Shown piece by piece: positions 34,635 through 42,865 of a DNA stretch of 46,504 nt. Source of the stretch: Acidimicrobiaceae bacterium. Its GTDB lineage: Bacteria > Actinomycetota > Acidimicrobiia > Acidimicrobiales > UBA8592. Where the stretch lies: contig JAHECR010000026.1 of assembly GCA_024641655.1 (NCBI GenBank), forward strand, positions 1-46,504, read 5' to 3'. The position numbers and the translations under genes are program-made. The notes below the pieces were generated by a model. The model saw only the letters and a program-made list of their open reading frames with translations. It made no database searches and was not told where the DNA came from. How positions within the stretch are numbered: the stretch's first letter is position 1; each line of letters opens with the position of its first letter.

Positions 34635-35549
34635 ATGAAACGCCTCCCCCGCTGGCTCACACGCCACAACGGACTTGGATTGATTGCCCTGGGCGCCGCG
34701 GCCACGACCCCGGTGGTGCTCCTGGCTCGCTCGGGGTCGAATACCTCCCGGTCTGCCGCTGAGCTCGTCGTTCTGCTGCTGGTGGCGCTCGCCGTCGCGG
34801 TATTGCTGGCCCGAATCGGCGTCATGCTCGCAGGTATCGACCCCGATGCCGAGCGGATCGCCCAGCACCTCGCGGTCGCACCCGATCAGCAGCGGCTCTT
34901 GACCCGCTGGCTCGGGCGCACTCGTTGGGCCCGCAACATGGCTGGGCTCGCCGGGATCACGTGGTGGATCTTCGGTACTTCGGCTCACGGCGACCTCCTG
35001 CTCTACGGAGTGGGTGGCGTGGCCGTGGGCTCCATGGCTGCGCAGCTCCACCACGTACGGCGCCCGATGGGTCCTCGTACCGCCTCACTGGCACGTCGTT
35101 CGGTCGAGCAGTATCTTCCGGCCCCGTGGCGTCGGCGCATGCTCGTGGTCACCGGGCTAGGTCTGGTGACGATCGCCGGCTCGATGACCGTCAACCATGC
35201 CGGCGACGCCCTCGGGTGGGGGATCGCTGCCCTGGCGATCATGACCGGAGCGCACATCATGCAGCGACGCGTCGCTGGTCGGGCCCGGCCGGCACTCGCG
35301 ACGGGCCTGACGAGCGCGGACGACCTCGCCCGTTCGCTGGCGATTGGAAGGGGTCTCGCGCAGCCCGCGACGTACTTCGGCCTGGCCCTCATCGCTCATG
35401 GCGCAGTGCACTTCGAAGACAGTCTCGGGGTCGTCGCCACTGCGTTGTCGGCCGCCGCGTGGCTCTACGCGCTCTCTTCGTGGTGGCAGAACCGGCGTCT
35501 GGGCCTCGACTCGCTACTGGATCAGCCGCTGCCGGCCGCAGCAGCCTGA
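34635..35549 (+). CDS. Polytopic membrane protein, unknown function
   Basis: 304 residues from the ATG at 34635, which has AAGGAG 6 nt upstream; the earlier GTG at 34611 would add 8 residues and lacks this site. About seven or eight hydrophobic segments, for example GLGLIALGAAATTPVVLLA, AAELVVLLLVALAVAVLLA, MLVVTGLGLVTIAGSM, ATYFGLALIAHGAVHF and VATALSAAAWLYALSSWW. No catalytic motif was recognised. It lies 9 nt before a YtrA-type GntR gene. In Firmicutes YtrA regulators control ABC transporters for antibiotic stress; no ATPase is present here. Confidence 0.75.
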   Translation: MKRLPRWLTRHNGLGLIALGAAATTPVVLLARSGSNTSRSAAELVVLLLVALAVAVLLARIGVMLAGIDPDAERIAQHLAVAPDQQRLLTRWLGRTRWARNMAGLAGITWWIFGTSAHGDLLLYGVGGVAVGSMAAQLHHVRRPMGPRTASLARRSVEQYLPAPWRRRMLVVTGLGLVTIAGSMTVNHAGDALGWGIAALAIMTGAHIMQRRVAGRARPALATGLTSADDLARSLAIGRGLAQPATYFGLALIAHGAVHFEDSLGVVATALSAAAWLYALSSWWQNRRLGLDSLLDQPLPAAAA

Positions 35550-35558
35550 CCGAACGCG

Positions 35559-35930
35559 ATGTTGCTCAGCGTCGATCCGTCGATTCCGCTCCCGGTCTAT
35601 GAGCAGATACGCGAACAGATCGTTCGCATGGTGGCTGCGGGCACGCTCGCACCGGGCCATCGCCTCCCGACGATCCGCCAACTTGCCATTGACCTGGGTC
35701 TGGCGAAGGGCACCGTTGCCAAAGCCTACGAACTCCTGGAGTCGGACTCGGTCATCGCGACGCGCGGGCGCAAGGGCTCGTTCGTGCTGGAATCGCCCAC
35801 GGCGAGCGCCGCCGATCGCGCCCGCGGCCTCCTCGACGCCGCTGACAGCCTCATCGTGACGGCGAGGCAGCTCGGGGCAACTCTCGACGAGGTCCACCGC
35901 TCCCTCGACGAGGCATGGACCCATTTCTGA
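35559..35930 (+). CDS. GntR-family regulator, YtrA subfamily
   Basis: 123 residues, short as for the YtrA subfamily, which has no large effector domain. Winged helix: SIPLPVYEQIREQIVRMVAAGTLAPGHRLPTIRQLAIDLGLAKGTVAKAYELLESDSVIATRGRKGSFVL, with a C-terminal tail of about 50 residues for dimerisation (AADRARGLLDAADSLIVTARQLGATLDEV). It follows the membrane protein gene by 9 nt and the pair lies behind the palindrome at 34528-34570, a typical autoregulated arrangement. Confidence 0.9.
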   Translation: MLLSVDPSIPLPVYEQIREQIVRMVAAGTLAPGHRLPTIRQLAIDLGLAKGTVAKAYELLESDSVIATRGRKGSFVLESPTASAADRARGLLDAADSLIVTARQLGATLDEVHRSLDEAWTHF

Positions 35931-36013
35931 ATGAGGCCGGCTCCCCGAGGCCACCACACGGCCGGTGACCTTCTTCTCTAGGTTCGTAGCGGCGCAGCTG
36001 CCAGGTTCTGGAG

Positions 36014-37120
36014 ATGGCGACACGACCGGAGTTGCGTACCCACGAGCAGGACAGGATCGCGCAGCGGGCCGGGTCGTCGGGGGTGATCGCCACGGGTCTC
36101 GCTCCCGACACGAACAACCTGGCCGAGATGCTGGCGTCGGCTGCGCCCGCGAGTGACGAAGCCCATTGGGTCTACGCGCCCGCCGAACGCGTCCAGATCC
36201 TGCGGGTGTTGCTCGTGGCCGATGGGTCGCCGTGGTTGGCGCGGTTCGGATTGCTCATGACGCTGTCGGTGCTCATCGCGTCGCTCGGGCTGGCCAACGA
36301 CCAACCTGCTGCGGTGATCGCGGCGATGGTGGTCGCTCCGATGATGACGCCGGTGCTCGGCATGGCCGCAGCGCTGACGCTGGGGCTGTTCCGGCAGACA
36401 CTTCGGCTGGCCCTGATCGTTGCGCTGTCGTCGCTGCTCGCGGTGGGGTTCGCCTGGGTCATCTCGTCGGTCCTGGTCGTCAGCGAGCTCACCGGTGAGG
36501 AGTTGTCGCGGACCACGCCACGGCTCCGGGACCTGGTGATCGCGCTGGCAGCGGGGACCGCGGGCATGTACAGCGTCGTCCGCAAGGACCTGTCCGGCGT
36601 CGTCCCCGGCGTTGCGATCGCCGTGGCCCTCGTCCCGCCTCTGGCAACCATCGGCATCGTCCTCGAGCGCCGCGAATGGACACTCGCGCGAGGCGCTGCC
36701 CTGCTCTACGGAGTGAACGTGCTCGCGGTCATCGGAGCGGCAGTGGTCGTGCTGCTCGTCACCGACTTCATCGCCTCACCGTCGGTACGCGACCCGCGGG
36801 TTCTCGCCTTCGGCGCGGTGCTCGTCGTCGCTGCCGTGGCGGTGGTCGTTCCTGTCTGGGGCAACTCCCGGGCGATCGACCGCGACACCTCGTTCGTGCT
36901 CAATGTCTCGACGGTCCTCGAAGAGTGGAGCGCCACGCATCCTGCGCACCGCCTCGTCGACACGCAGATCGAGCCCGGCAACGTGCGGCTGGTCATCGCC
37001 GGCGGACCCGCACCCGGCACCGTCGACTTCTTGCGGTCCGAGATCGCCGATACCACCTATCCGGACCCCGTGATCGAAGTCGACTGGGTGCCCGGCCTGC
37101 AGATAGAGGTCAGCGACTGA
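36014..37120 (+). CDS. DUF389 membrane protein, second paralogue
   Basis: 368 residues. DUF389 core: LARFGLLMTLSVLIASLGLANDQPAAVIAAMVVAPMMTPVLGMAAALTLG and RLRDLVIALAAGTAGMYSVVRKDLSGVVPGVAIAVALVPPLATIGIVLE, matching the paralogue at 29,503 motif by motif. About six transmembrane helices, then one soluble domain of about 85 residues ending VIEVDWVPGLQIEVSD, comparable to a single unit of the three-unit tail of the other protein. GGAG lies 3 nt before the ATG, a short spacing; TAGGTT at 35979-35984 is a possible -10. Function of the family is not established. Confidence 0.85.
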   Translation: MATRPELRTHEQDRIAQRAGSSGVIATGLAPDTNNLAEMLASAAPASDEAHWVYAPAERVQILRVLLVADGSPWLARFGLLMTLSVLIASLGLANDQPAAVIAAMVVAPMMTPVLGMAAALTLGLFRQTLRLALIVALSSLLAVGFAWVISSVLVVSELTGEELSRTTPRLRDLVIALAAGTAGMYSVVRKDLSGVVPGVAIAVALVPPLATIGIVLERREWTLARGAALLYGVNVLAVIGAAVVVLLVTDFIASPSVRDPRVLAFGAVLVVAAVAVVVPVWGNSRAIDRDTSFVLNVSTVLEEWSATHPAHRLVDTQIEPGNVRLVIAGGPAPGTVDFLRSEIADTTYPDPVIEVDWVPGLQIEVSD

Positions 37121-37185
37121 TCTCGACGCGTAGCGCCAATGGGAGCAAGCGCCAGTCCGTCTGGATCCGCGCCGGCCCATTGCGT

Positions 37186-37731
37186 TCAGCTCTTGCGCGA
37201 GACCGTGACCTCAGTCGGGTTTGCGAGCATGTCGAACACCGCCGAGTACTTGGCGGCGCCCGCCATGAGCATGTCCTTTTGCGCTTCGTCGCAGTCGGCG
37301 TCGATGTCGAACTCGATGGTGACGCCACTGAAGCCCTTCCGGACATCGGGGTCGACGCCGAGCACGCCACGCACGTCAATGTCGGCGCTCACGGTCGAGC
37401 TGACGCGATGCAGCGTGATATTGCGCGCCGCAGCTCCGGTGGCGACGCCCGCGGTGATGCACGCAGCCAGCGCGTGAAGCACGTACTCCTGGGGGGTGGG
37501 ACCGTGACCATGACCCAGCGTCGGGTGATCAGCCTTGTAGGAGAACTCCTCGGCGTACGTGTGGTCCGCGCCGATGCCGTACCACTCGTGCACTCTCGAC
37601 TGACTCGCCGTCCCCTCGATCCACTCGTTCTTCGCGGAGAACCTGAACTGCGCGAGGTCGCTGTTCTCGCGGAATTTCGCGATCGCACCGAACATCTTGT
37701 CGCAGGGCACACCATTGATTTCTTCGGCCAT
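37186..37731 (-). CDS. OsmC family protein
   Basis: 181 residues with a strong Shine-Dalgarno (AAAGGGGGG). OsmC-type core: HPTLGHGHGPTPQEYVLHALAACITAGVATGAAARNI, with the conserved Cys in LAACITAG, and a second Cys in DIDADCDEAQKDML where classical OsmC has its resolving Cys. A long N-terminal part (FRFSAKNEWIEGTASQSRVHEWYGIG) is as in the YhfA-like branch. OsmC/Ohr proteins reduce organic hydroperoxides; YhfA-like members are less well defined. No OhrR-type regulator adjoins it. Confidence 0.88.
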   Translation of the reverse strand: MAEEINGVPCDKMFGAIAKFRENSDLAQFRFSAKNEWIEGTASQSRVHEWYGIGADHTYAEEFSYKADHPTLGHGHGPTPQEYVLHALAACITAGVATGAAARNITLHRVSSTVSADIDVRGVLGVDPDVRKGFSGVTIEFDIDADCDEAQKDMLMAGAAKYSAVFDMLANPTEVTVSRKS

Positions 37732-37848
37732 GACGGCCCCCCTTTCGTAGCGCTCGCGACACTAACAAGCGAGCGAGGCGAAGGGGCAACGGCGGGCACC
37801 AGACGGCCAGGCCTTCTATCGTGAGCAGGAAACAGGGGAGGCCCACCG

Positions 37849-38625
37849 ATGTCCTGGGAAATGGTCGATGAGGGATGGGGTCGGCGGGCAGCCGAGTTCG
37901 CAACGCTGAGCGAGCCCGCGCAGTGTCGGGAATACGTCGCGATGCACCACCGACTCGCCGTGGGGGGCGGCGACCGGCTCCTCGACATGGCATGCGGATC
38001 CGGGCTCGCACTCGAGCTCGCCGGCATCCGAGGAGCCACGTGTGCCGGCATCGACGCCTCGCCCCGTCTCATCGCGATCGCCCGAGACCGCAGCCCCGAC
38101 GCCGACATCCGCGTCGGCGACATGGAGGACCTCCCCTGGGCGGACGAGTCGTTCGACATCGTCACGAGCTTTCGCGGGATCTGGGGTACGACGCCCGCCG
38201 CCGTCGACGAGGCCCACCGTGTGCTCGCTCCGGACGGACGGCTCGGCATCACCGTGTGGGGCAACGTCGGCAAGTCCCCCGGGGCCTGGATGATGCAGCC
38301 GTTCCAGTGGGCCACCGACGACAAGATCCGCCATCAAGCCGACATGGTCGCGCTGGGGCGGCCCGGAGTGGGCGAGGCGTTCCTTGTCGATCGAGGCTTC
38401 GACGTTGCCGAACGTTTCGAGATCCCGTTCTCCTTCGAATACCCCGATCCCGAGACCTATGCGCGCGGTCTGGCCGCCACGGGGCCTGCGTACGAGGCGA
38501 TCGAGAGCATCGGGGAGGACGACTTCGTCGCCCGAGCGACCGAGCTCGCCCGGTCACAGGTCCGCGACGGGCTCCCGCTCAGGGGCACCATCGAGGTCTT
38601 CGGCTACGTGGGCACCAAACGCTGA
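37849..38625 (+). CDS. Class I SAM-dependent methyltransferase
   Basis: 258 residues, GGGGAGG Shine-Dalgarno 7 nt before the ATG; TATCGT at 37817-37822 is a possible -10. SAM-binding motif I is LLDMACGSG (44-52), the acidic end of strand 2 is AGIDASPRLIAIA, motif II region is VGDMEDLPWADESFDIVTSF, and motif post-II is VLAPDGRLGITVWG. This is the Methyltransf_11/UbiE-like type acting on small molecules. Its stop codon directly abuts the stop of the convergent flavoprotein gene. The substrate is unknown. Confidence 0.87.
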   Translation: MSWEMVDEGWGRRAAEFATLSEPAQCREYVAMHHRLAVGGGDRLLDMACGSGLALELAGIRGATCAGIDASPRLIAIARDRSPDADIRVGDMEDLPWADESFDIVTSFRGIWGTTPAAVDEAHRVLAPDGRLGITVWGNVGKSPGAWMMQPFQWATDDKIRHQADMVALGRPGVGEAFLVDRGFDVAERFEIPFSFEYPDPETYARGLAATGPAYEAIESIGEDDFVARATELARSQVRDGLPLRGTIEVFGYVGTKR

Positions 38626-39873
38626 TCACAACGGGCCGGCGAGATAGCCGGCGAGATGGTTCGCCAGATCCTCGGTGTCGTCGAGCGATCCGTGGATGAA
38701 GCTCGACTTCCGCCGACGAAGGAAGGTCGCTCCGAGGTAGTACACGCCAGGTGCATCGACGACGCCGCCGTCGTGACGAAGCCGCCCTGCCGAGTCGAAC
38801 ACCGGAAGCTCGAGCCACGAGAAATCGGGGCGGAACCCCGTGGCCCAGACGACGCTGCGCACCTCGCCACGCTTCAAGTCGAGCATGAGCGGCGCGTTCT
38901 CGGGCACGCGCGTCGGATCTGACCGCTCCGACGGCGCGACCTCACCATCGACCCCTTCGTTCGCGATCCACTCGTCGATGTCGTCAAGGAGCCGATTGAG
39001 CTTCTGGTCCGCGAGCAGACAGTGATTGCGCAGACCACCCGAGAACATGGCAACGCCATCGCGCACCACGCCGAGCCGGCCACGAAGCTGCACTCCCCGC
39101 GCCGTCAATTCGTTGAGATCCAACGTCCGACGCTCGGGCGTTCCGACCAACTGCGGCGACGCGACCTTGCGCGCCTTCAGGATGTCTTCGACCTCGTCGT
39201 AACGTTCGTCCAGGCGCCCGATCGCCGCCATCCAGTGTTGGATGTCACGCCCGCGATAGGTGCGTGGCAGACGCACGTGCTCGCCGACTGACAAGGTGAC
39301 GGGTCGACCCGACGCGTGGATCTCCTGCGCGAGCTGCACCCCTGTGGCAGCTCCCCCGACGATGAGCACGCCGCCATCGGGAAGCTGCTCGGGGTTGCGG
39401 TACTCCAGCGGATCGACCGACTCGACGTCGCTCGGCATCGCCGTCGAGAACGCCGGAACCGACGGCAGATTGCAGGCGCCGCTCGCCAATACCACGCAGC
39501 GGCACCGCCACGTGCCCTGATCGGTCGACACCTCGTAGCCCTCGTCGGCCGGCGCGATCGCGGTCACGGTCGTACCTTCGTGGATCGGCGCTCCGACAGC
39601 GCCAGCGTAGTTCTCGAGGAACTCGACGAGCTGCGTACCGGTCATGAACCCATTGGGGTCGTCGCCGGCGTACTCCTGACCGGGCACACGGGTCTGCCAG
39701 TTTGGGGTGAGCAGGGTGAACGAGTCCCAGCGTTGTGATCGCCACGAGTTGGCAACCGCGCCGCGCTCGAGGACGACATGGTCGATGCCGCGCTCGGACA
39801 GTCGTTTGCTCATCGCCAGCCCGTTGTGCCCCCCGCCAACGATCACGGTTGTCGCGCTGCGGTCTGGTCTCAT
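38626..39873 (-). CDS. Flavin-containing monooxygenase-like NAD(P)-binding oxidoreductase
   Basis: 415 residues from the ATG at 39873, preceded by GATACT and 6 nt, a leaderless arrangement. FAD Rossmann motif VIVGGGHNGLAMS (GGGHNG at 13-18), then VLERGAVANSWRSQRWDSFTLLTPNW, typical of the class B monooxygenase-like CzcO group, and a second Rossmann LIVGGAATGVQLAQEI for NAD(P)H. VVWATGFRPDFSWL is the family's ATG motif. Such enzymes oxygenate soft nucleophiles or ketones. The conserved FxGxxxHxxxW Baeyer-Villiger fingerprint was not found intact. It shares no gap with the convergent methyltransferase gene. Confidence 0.88.
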   Translation of the reverse strand: MRPDRSATTVIVGGGHNGLAMSKRLSERGIDHVVLERGAVANSWRSQRWDSFTLLTPNWQTRVPGQEYAGDDPNGFMTGTQLVEFLENYAGAVGAPIHEGTTVTAIAPADEGYEVSTDQGTWRCRCVVLASGACNLPSVPAFSTAMPSDVESVDPLEYRNPEQLPDGGVLIVGGAATGVQLAQEIHASGRPVTLSVGEHVRLPRTYRGRDIQHWMAAIGRLDERYDEVEDILKARKVASPQLVGTPERRTLDLNELTARGVQLRGRLGVVRDGVAMFSGGLRNHCLLADQKLNRLLDDIDEWIANEGVDGEVAPSERSDPTRVPENAPLMLDLKRGEVRSVVWATGFRPDFSWLELPVFDSAGRLRHDGGVVDAPGVYYLGATFLRRRKSSFIHGSLDDTEDLANHLAGYLAGPL

Positions 39874-39879
39874 CACCGA

Positions 39880-39885
39880 AGTATC
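39880..39885 (-). promoter_or_regulatory. -10-like box of leaderless promoter for the flavoprotein gene
   Basis: GATACT on the minus strand, 6 nt (TCGGTG), then the ATG at 39873. No Shine-Dalgarno is visible. It is a weaker match to TANNNT than the others. Confidence 0.35.
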
Positions 39886-40113
39886 GCGTAACCGTGGACC
39901 GGTCAGCATTGCACCGCGCACGGCCGGGGCCAAGCGATCACGTATCGGGCCGACTGGTCTGGGCGTCTTGCCATGCATTCGCATGCCTTTCGAAGTCGGT
40001 GTCGGCGCGATCGTCGCCTGAGCGGTCACGATCGTCCTGTGGCTCGCCACCGCCGCGTTGTTGGATGGGTCACGAATTCCCTCGATGCGTTGATGGGCGC
40101 CAGGCCGCTGGGG

Positions 40114-40138
40114 GGCTGAGTCCGCACCAGCCTCAGCC
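40114..40138 (-). terminator. Hairpin at the end of the cotransporter gene
   Basis: GGCTGAG (40114-40120) and CTCAGCC (40132-40138) form a 7-bp stem with an 11-nt loop that overlaps the minus-strand stop codon at 40133-40135. No U-run. Confidence 0.4.
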
Positions 40139-42706
40139 GTGGAAGGGGCCTGCGCTTCGCCAGATGTCGGGGTCAGCTCGACGGCTCCCGTGGGCCGAGT
40201 CCAACTCGGCGACCCTGGCGTCGAGCCGGGCGCTGCGAGATCGGGCATCAACGTACTTGCGATAGGCCTTGTTGGCGGCGGTATCGGTCTCGATGAGCCG
40301 CTGTTCGAGTTCGGCGCGGCTGGCAGGTTCGAGGGCTTCTCCTTCGAGGCGCAGCCGCAACGACTCCACCTCGACGAGCAGGCGGGCTGCCTCGTGGTCG
40401 AGCTGGGCCACCCACTTGGCAGCCTCCCTGGCCTGGTCGGCAGCCCGTGCCAGCTCCGCCACCTGACCCTCATCTGGCTCCGCGTCGAGGTCGAGGGTCT
40501 CGGTGGCCAGGATCATCACGGCCAGTGGAAGGCTCTCCACGAGCATCCCGAGCGGTGTCTCGAACGGGCCGATGGCGGTCCCGCGACGAACTCGCAGGGG
40601 TGCAAGCGCCAACGTGGCACCGCCCAAGGCCGCGGCGAACGCCGCCGGGGATCGCTCGACCGCTACCACGTCGGCGTCAATGCGGGCGTCCTCGAGCAGC
40701 TTGGCGACGCGGGGGGTCTCATCCTCGTCGGCAACCTGGGGCACGTAGACCACGATGGAGGCGTCGTCCCAGTCCCGGTGGCGCTGGCAGAGCCAGCCGA
40801 GCAGCGTGATCAGCTGCCCCACCTGGTCGTCGGACCACCACAGTGCGATGGAGCGCTCACCCTCGGGTGTGGCCTCGAAACGCTGCCAAGCATCGTCGCG
40901 CACGTTGATGACTGCGACGTTGGTGCCGAAGCGTACGCAGTTCTGCAACATCGACCCGTAGGTCTGCCGGTCGGCTTCGCTGCCCCGAAGATCGCGCACA
41001 CCGAACACCGTGAGGTTCGCGCGCACGTTGCCGATCCCGTGCGCTTGCACCAGAGTCTGCACACCGACGTCGTCGTCGCCCGCAACCAGGACCCGAGCGA
41101 ACGCGCGGTCGGCGAGCTCGCGAATCTCGGCGCCGAGGTCCTCCTCGATCTCTCGAGCCTGACGGCGCCACAGGGGTCCCGAGCCCTCGAGAACCCGGAC
41201 TGCAGTGAGAAACCCCGACCCCCCCTCGAGCCAGGACGCCATGGTGACCATACGGCGCCGGTTGGTGGGATCGCGCGGCACGAACGCGAGGATGCAGGGC
41301 CGCCAATCGCGCGAGCCGATGGGCTCGTCAGCCAGGGAGTGCAGGTGCTGGCGCAGCTGCGTGTAGTGGTGCGCACCTGCGCTGTCGACCCACCGCGCCG
41401 TCACATCGCGCTGGCGCAGGTAGCTGTACAGCCCCACCAGAACCAGCGCCGCGAGAGTTCCCGCCAGTGGGTTGATCGCCACGATCGCTCCCGCGCACGC
41501 GATCGCTCCCGCCAGGCTTGCCCGATGATCGCCCCAGCGGAACCGGGGCCGGAACGCGGTGCTCCCGGCTCGGAACTCGTAGTAGGTGGCGTAGTTGATC
41601 ATCCCGTAGCTCGCAAGGAAGAACATCGAGATCACCGGGGCGATGGCGTTGAGATCGCCGGCGGCGACGGTAACGAGAGCGATCACCACCGAAACGCCGA
41701 CGGCGCGGCGAGGGTTGTTGGCAGGCCCCGAACCCGCCGCGAAATGCTCGAACCCGGGTAGCACCCGATCTTCGCCGAGTCGCTGGAGCACCCGTGGTCC
41801 CCCCAGCGTCGACGCCAGCGCTGACGACACGGTCGCCGCGAGCACACCCACCAGCATCGTCCAGCCCGCGAGCGACAGGTCCCCCATGATCGTGGTCGTG
41901 TCCTCCACCAGCACCGCCGCCGGGGCGCCGCCCGCAAGAACCACGATGACTCCCAGATACACGACGGTCGACAAACCAACCGCAGCGAACGTGCCCCGGG
42001 TGATGGACCGACCCGGTGACTTGAGGTCGCCGCTCATGGCCACGCCCTGGCTGAAGCCGGTCACCGCCGGGAAGAAGATTGCGAACGCCTCCCAGAAGCC
42101 AACGCCGGAGGCGGATTTGCCGACGTTGTCGGAGAGCCGACCGGCACTGAATTCGCCCAGTGCTCCTACGAAGAACGAACCCACGGCCATGACCAGCAGT
42201 GCCATGACGAGGTACTGAAGCCTGGTGGCCACGTCGGCGCCCACGACGCCCACGGCAGCGAGCACCAGCACCAGTCCGGCCGCGACCATTTGGACGAGGC
42301 CCGCGCTCTCACGGCCGAGCGCAGTGACAACCGCCTCGGCGAAGCCGATCGCGTAGAAGGCAATCGAGACCGAGATCGCCAGATAGAGCACGATTCCGAC
42401 CGCACCGCCGAACGCAACTCCAAGGGTTCGGGAAATGAGGAAATACTCCCCCCCGCCCCTCACCCGCAGGTTCGTGGCCAGCACGGCCAGCGAGACGCTG
42501 GTCAAGACCGAGACCGATGTCGCGAGCGCGAGGATCACCAGGGCCTGGACCAATCCAACCGACCCCACGACATACGCAACGCGCAGGAAGAGGACAAGTC
42601 CGAGGATGGTGAGAATGCTCGGCGTGAAGACCCCACCAAAGGTGCCAAGGGTTCCCGCCGTCTGATCGCGGGGGGAGTCGGTGCTCACCGATCGGGTCCA
42701 AACCAC
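40133..42706 (-). CDS. SLC12-type cation-chloride cotransporter homologue (APC superfamily)
   Basis: 857 residues from a GTG at 42706 with GAGGGAG 7 nt upstream. The N-terminus GTLGTFGGVFTPSILTILGLVLFLRVAYVVG is strikingly like the first helix of animal Na-K-Cl and K-Cl cotransporters (SLC12). About 12 helices span residues 20-430, including VRGGGEYFLISRTLG and FFPAVTGFSQGVAMSGDLKSPGRSI, also conserved in SLC12. A cytoplasmic domain of about 330 residues follows, similar in layout to the SLC12 C-terminal domain, and then a charged coiled coil (LDHEAARLLVEVESLRLRLEGEAL). It probably couples chloride with potassium or sodium movement; ion specificity cannot be read from sequence. It is divergent from a potassium channel gene. 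Confidence 0.85.
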   Translation of the reverse strand: MVWTRSVSTDSPRDQTAGTLGTFGGVFTPSILTILGLVLFLRVAYVVGSVGLVQALVILALATSVSVLTSVSLAVLATNLRVRGGGEYFLISRTLGVAFGGAVGIVLYLAISVSIAFYAIGFAEAVVTALGRESAGLVQMVAAGLVLVLAAVGVVGADVATRLQYLVMALLVMAVGSFFVGALGEFSAGRLSDNVGKSASGVGFWEAFAIFFPAVTGFSQGVAMSGDLKSPGRSITRGTFAAVGLSTVVYLGVIVVLAGGAPAAVLVEDTTTIMGDLSLAGWTMLVGVLAATVSSALASTLGGPRVLQRLGEDRVLPGFEHFAAGSGPANNPRRAVGVSVVIALVTVAAGDLNAIAPVISMFFLASYGMINYATYYEFRAGSTAFRPRFRWGDHRASLAGAIACAGAIVAINPLAGTLAALVLVGLYSYLRQRDVTARWVDSAGAHHYTQLRQHLHSLADEPIGSRDWRPCILAFVPRDPTNRRRMVTMASWLEGGSGFLTAVRVLEGSGPLWRRQAREIEEDLGAEIRELADRAFARVLVAGDDDVGVQTLVQAHGIGNVRANLTVFGVRDLRGSEADRQTYGSMLQNCVRFGTNVAVINVRDDAWQRFEATPEGERSIALWWSDDQVGQLITLLGWLCQRHRDWDDASIVVYVPQVADEDETPRVAKLLEDARIDADVVAVERSPAAFAAALGGATLALAPLRVRRGTAIGPFETPLGMLVESLPLAVMILATETLDLDAEPDEGQVAELARAADQAREAAKWVAQLDHEAARLLVEVESLRLRLEGEALEPASRAELEQRLIETDTAANKAYRKYVDARSRSARLDARVAELDSAHGSRRADPDIWRSAGPFHG

Positions 42707-42752
42707 GGGCCGCTCCCTCGAACGCCAGCACCTGCGGGGTCACGCGGCGCCG

Positions 42753-42785
42753 ACAATACCCTAGGTGCCTCCAGGGTGGCACCTA
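42753..42785. promoter_or_regulatory. Promoter and inverted repeat between cotransporter and channel genes
   Basis: TAGGTGCC (42762-42769) and GGCACCTA (42778-42785) are perfect 8-bp arms around an 8-nt centre. On the minus strand TATTGT (42753-42758) is a plausible -10 for the cotransporter gene, and the inverted repeat would cover its -35 region, so it is a candidate operator. Confidence 0.5.
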
Positions 42786-42853
42786 TCGCCATGTCGGGTT
42801 TCGGTTGAGGCTCCAACGCGAGGGCGACCGGCAACGGACCATGTCGGCTGTTG

Positions 42854-42859
42854 TAGCGT
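42854..42859 (+). promoter_or_regulatory. -10 box of leaderless promoter for the potassium channel
   Basis: TAGCGT, 6 nt (CAGCGC), then ATG at 42866, with no Shine-Dalgarno before this first start. Confidence 0.5.
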
Positions 42860-42865
42860 CAGCGC

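Noticed and set aside
38623..38628. Abutting stop codons of the convergent methyltransferase and flavoprotein genes as a regulatory overlap
   Set aside because: Compact convergent ends are common and nothing else suggests antisense control here.
42707..42865. A c-di-AMP (ydaO) riboswitch before the potassium genes
   Set aside because: The divergent gap is only 159 nt shared by two promoters, the channel gene appears leaderless, and I could not draw the ydaO fold. Only the short inverted repeat is supported.
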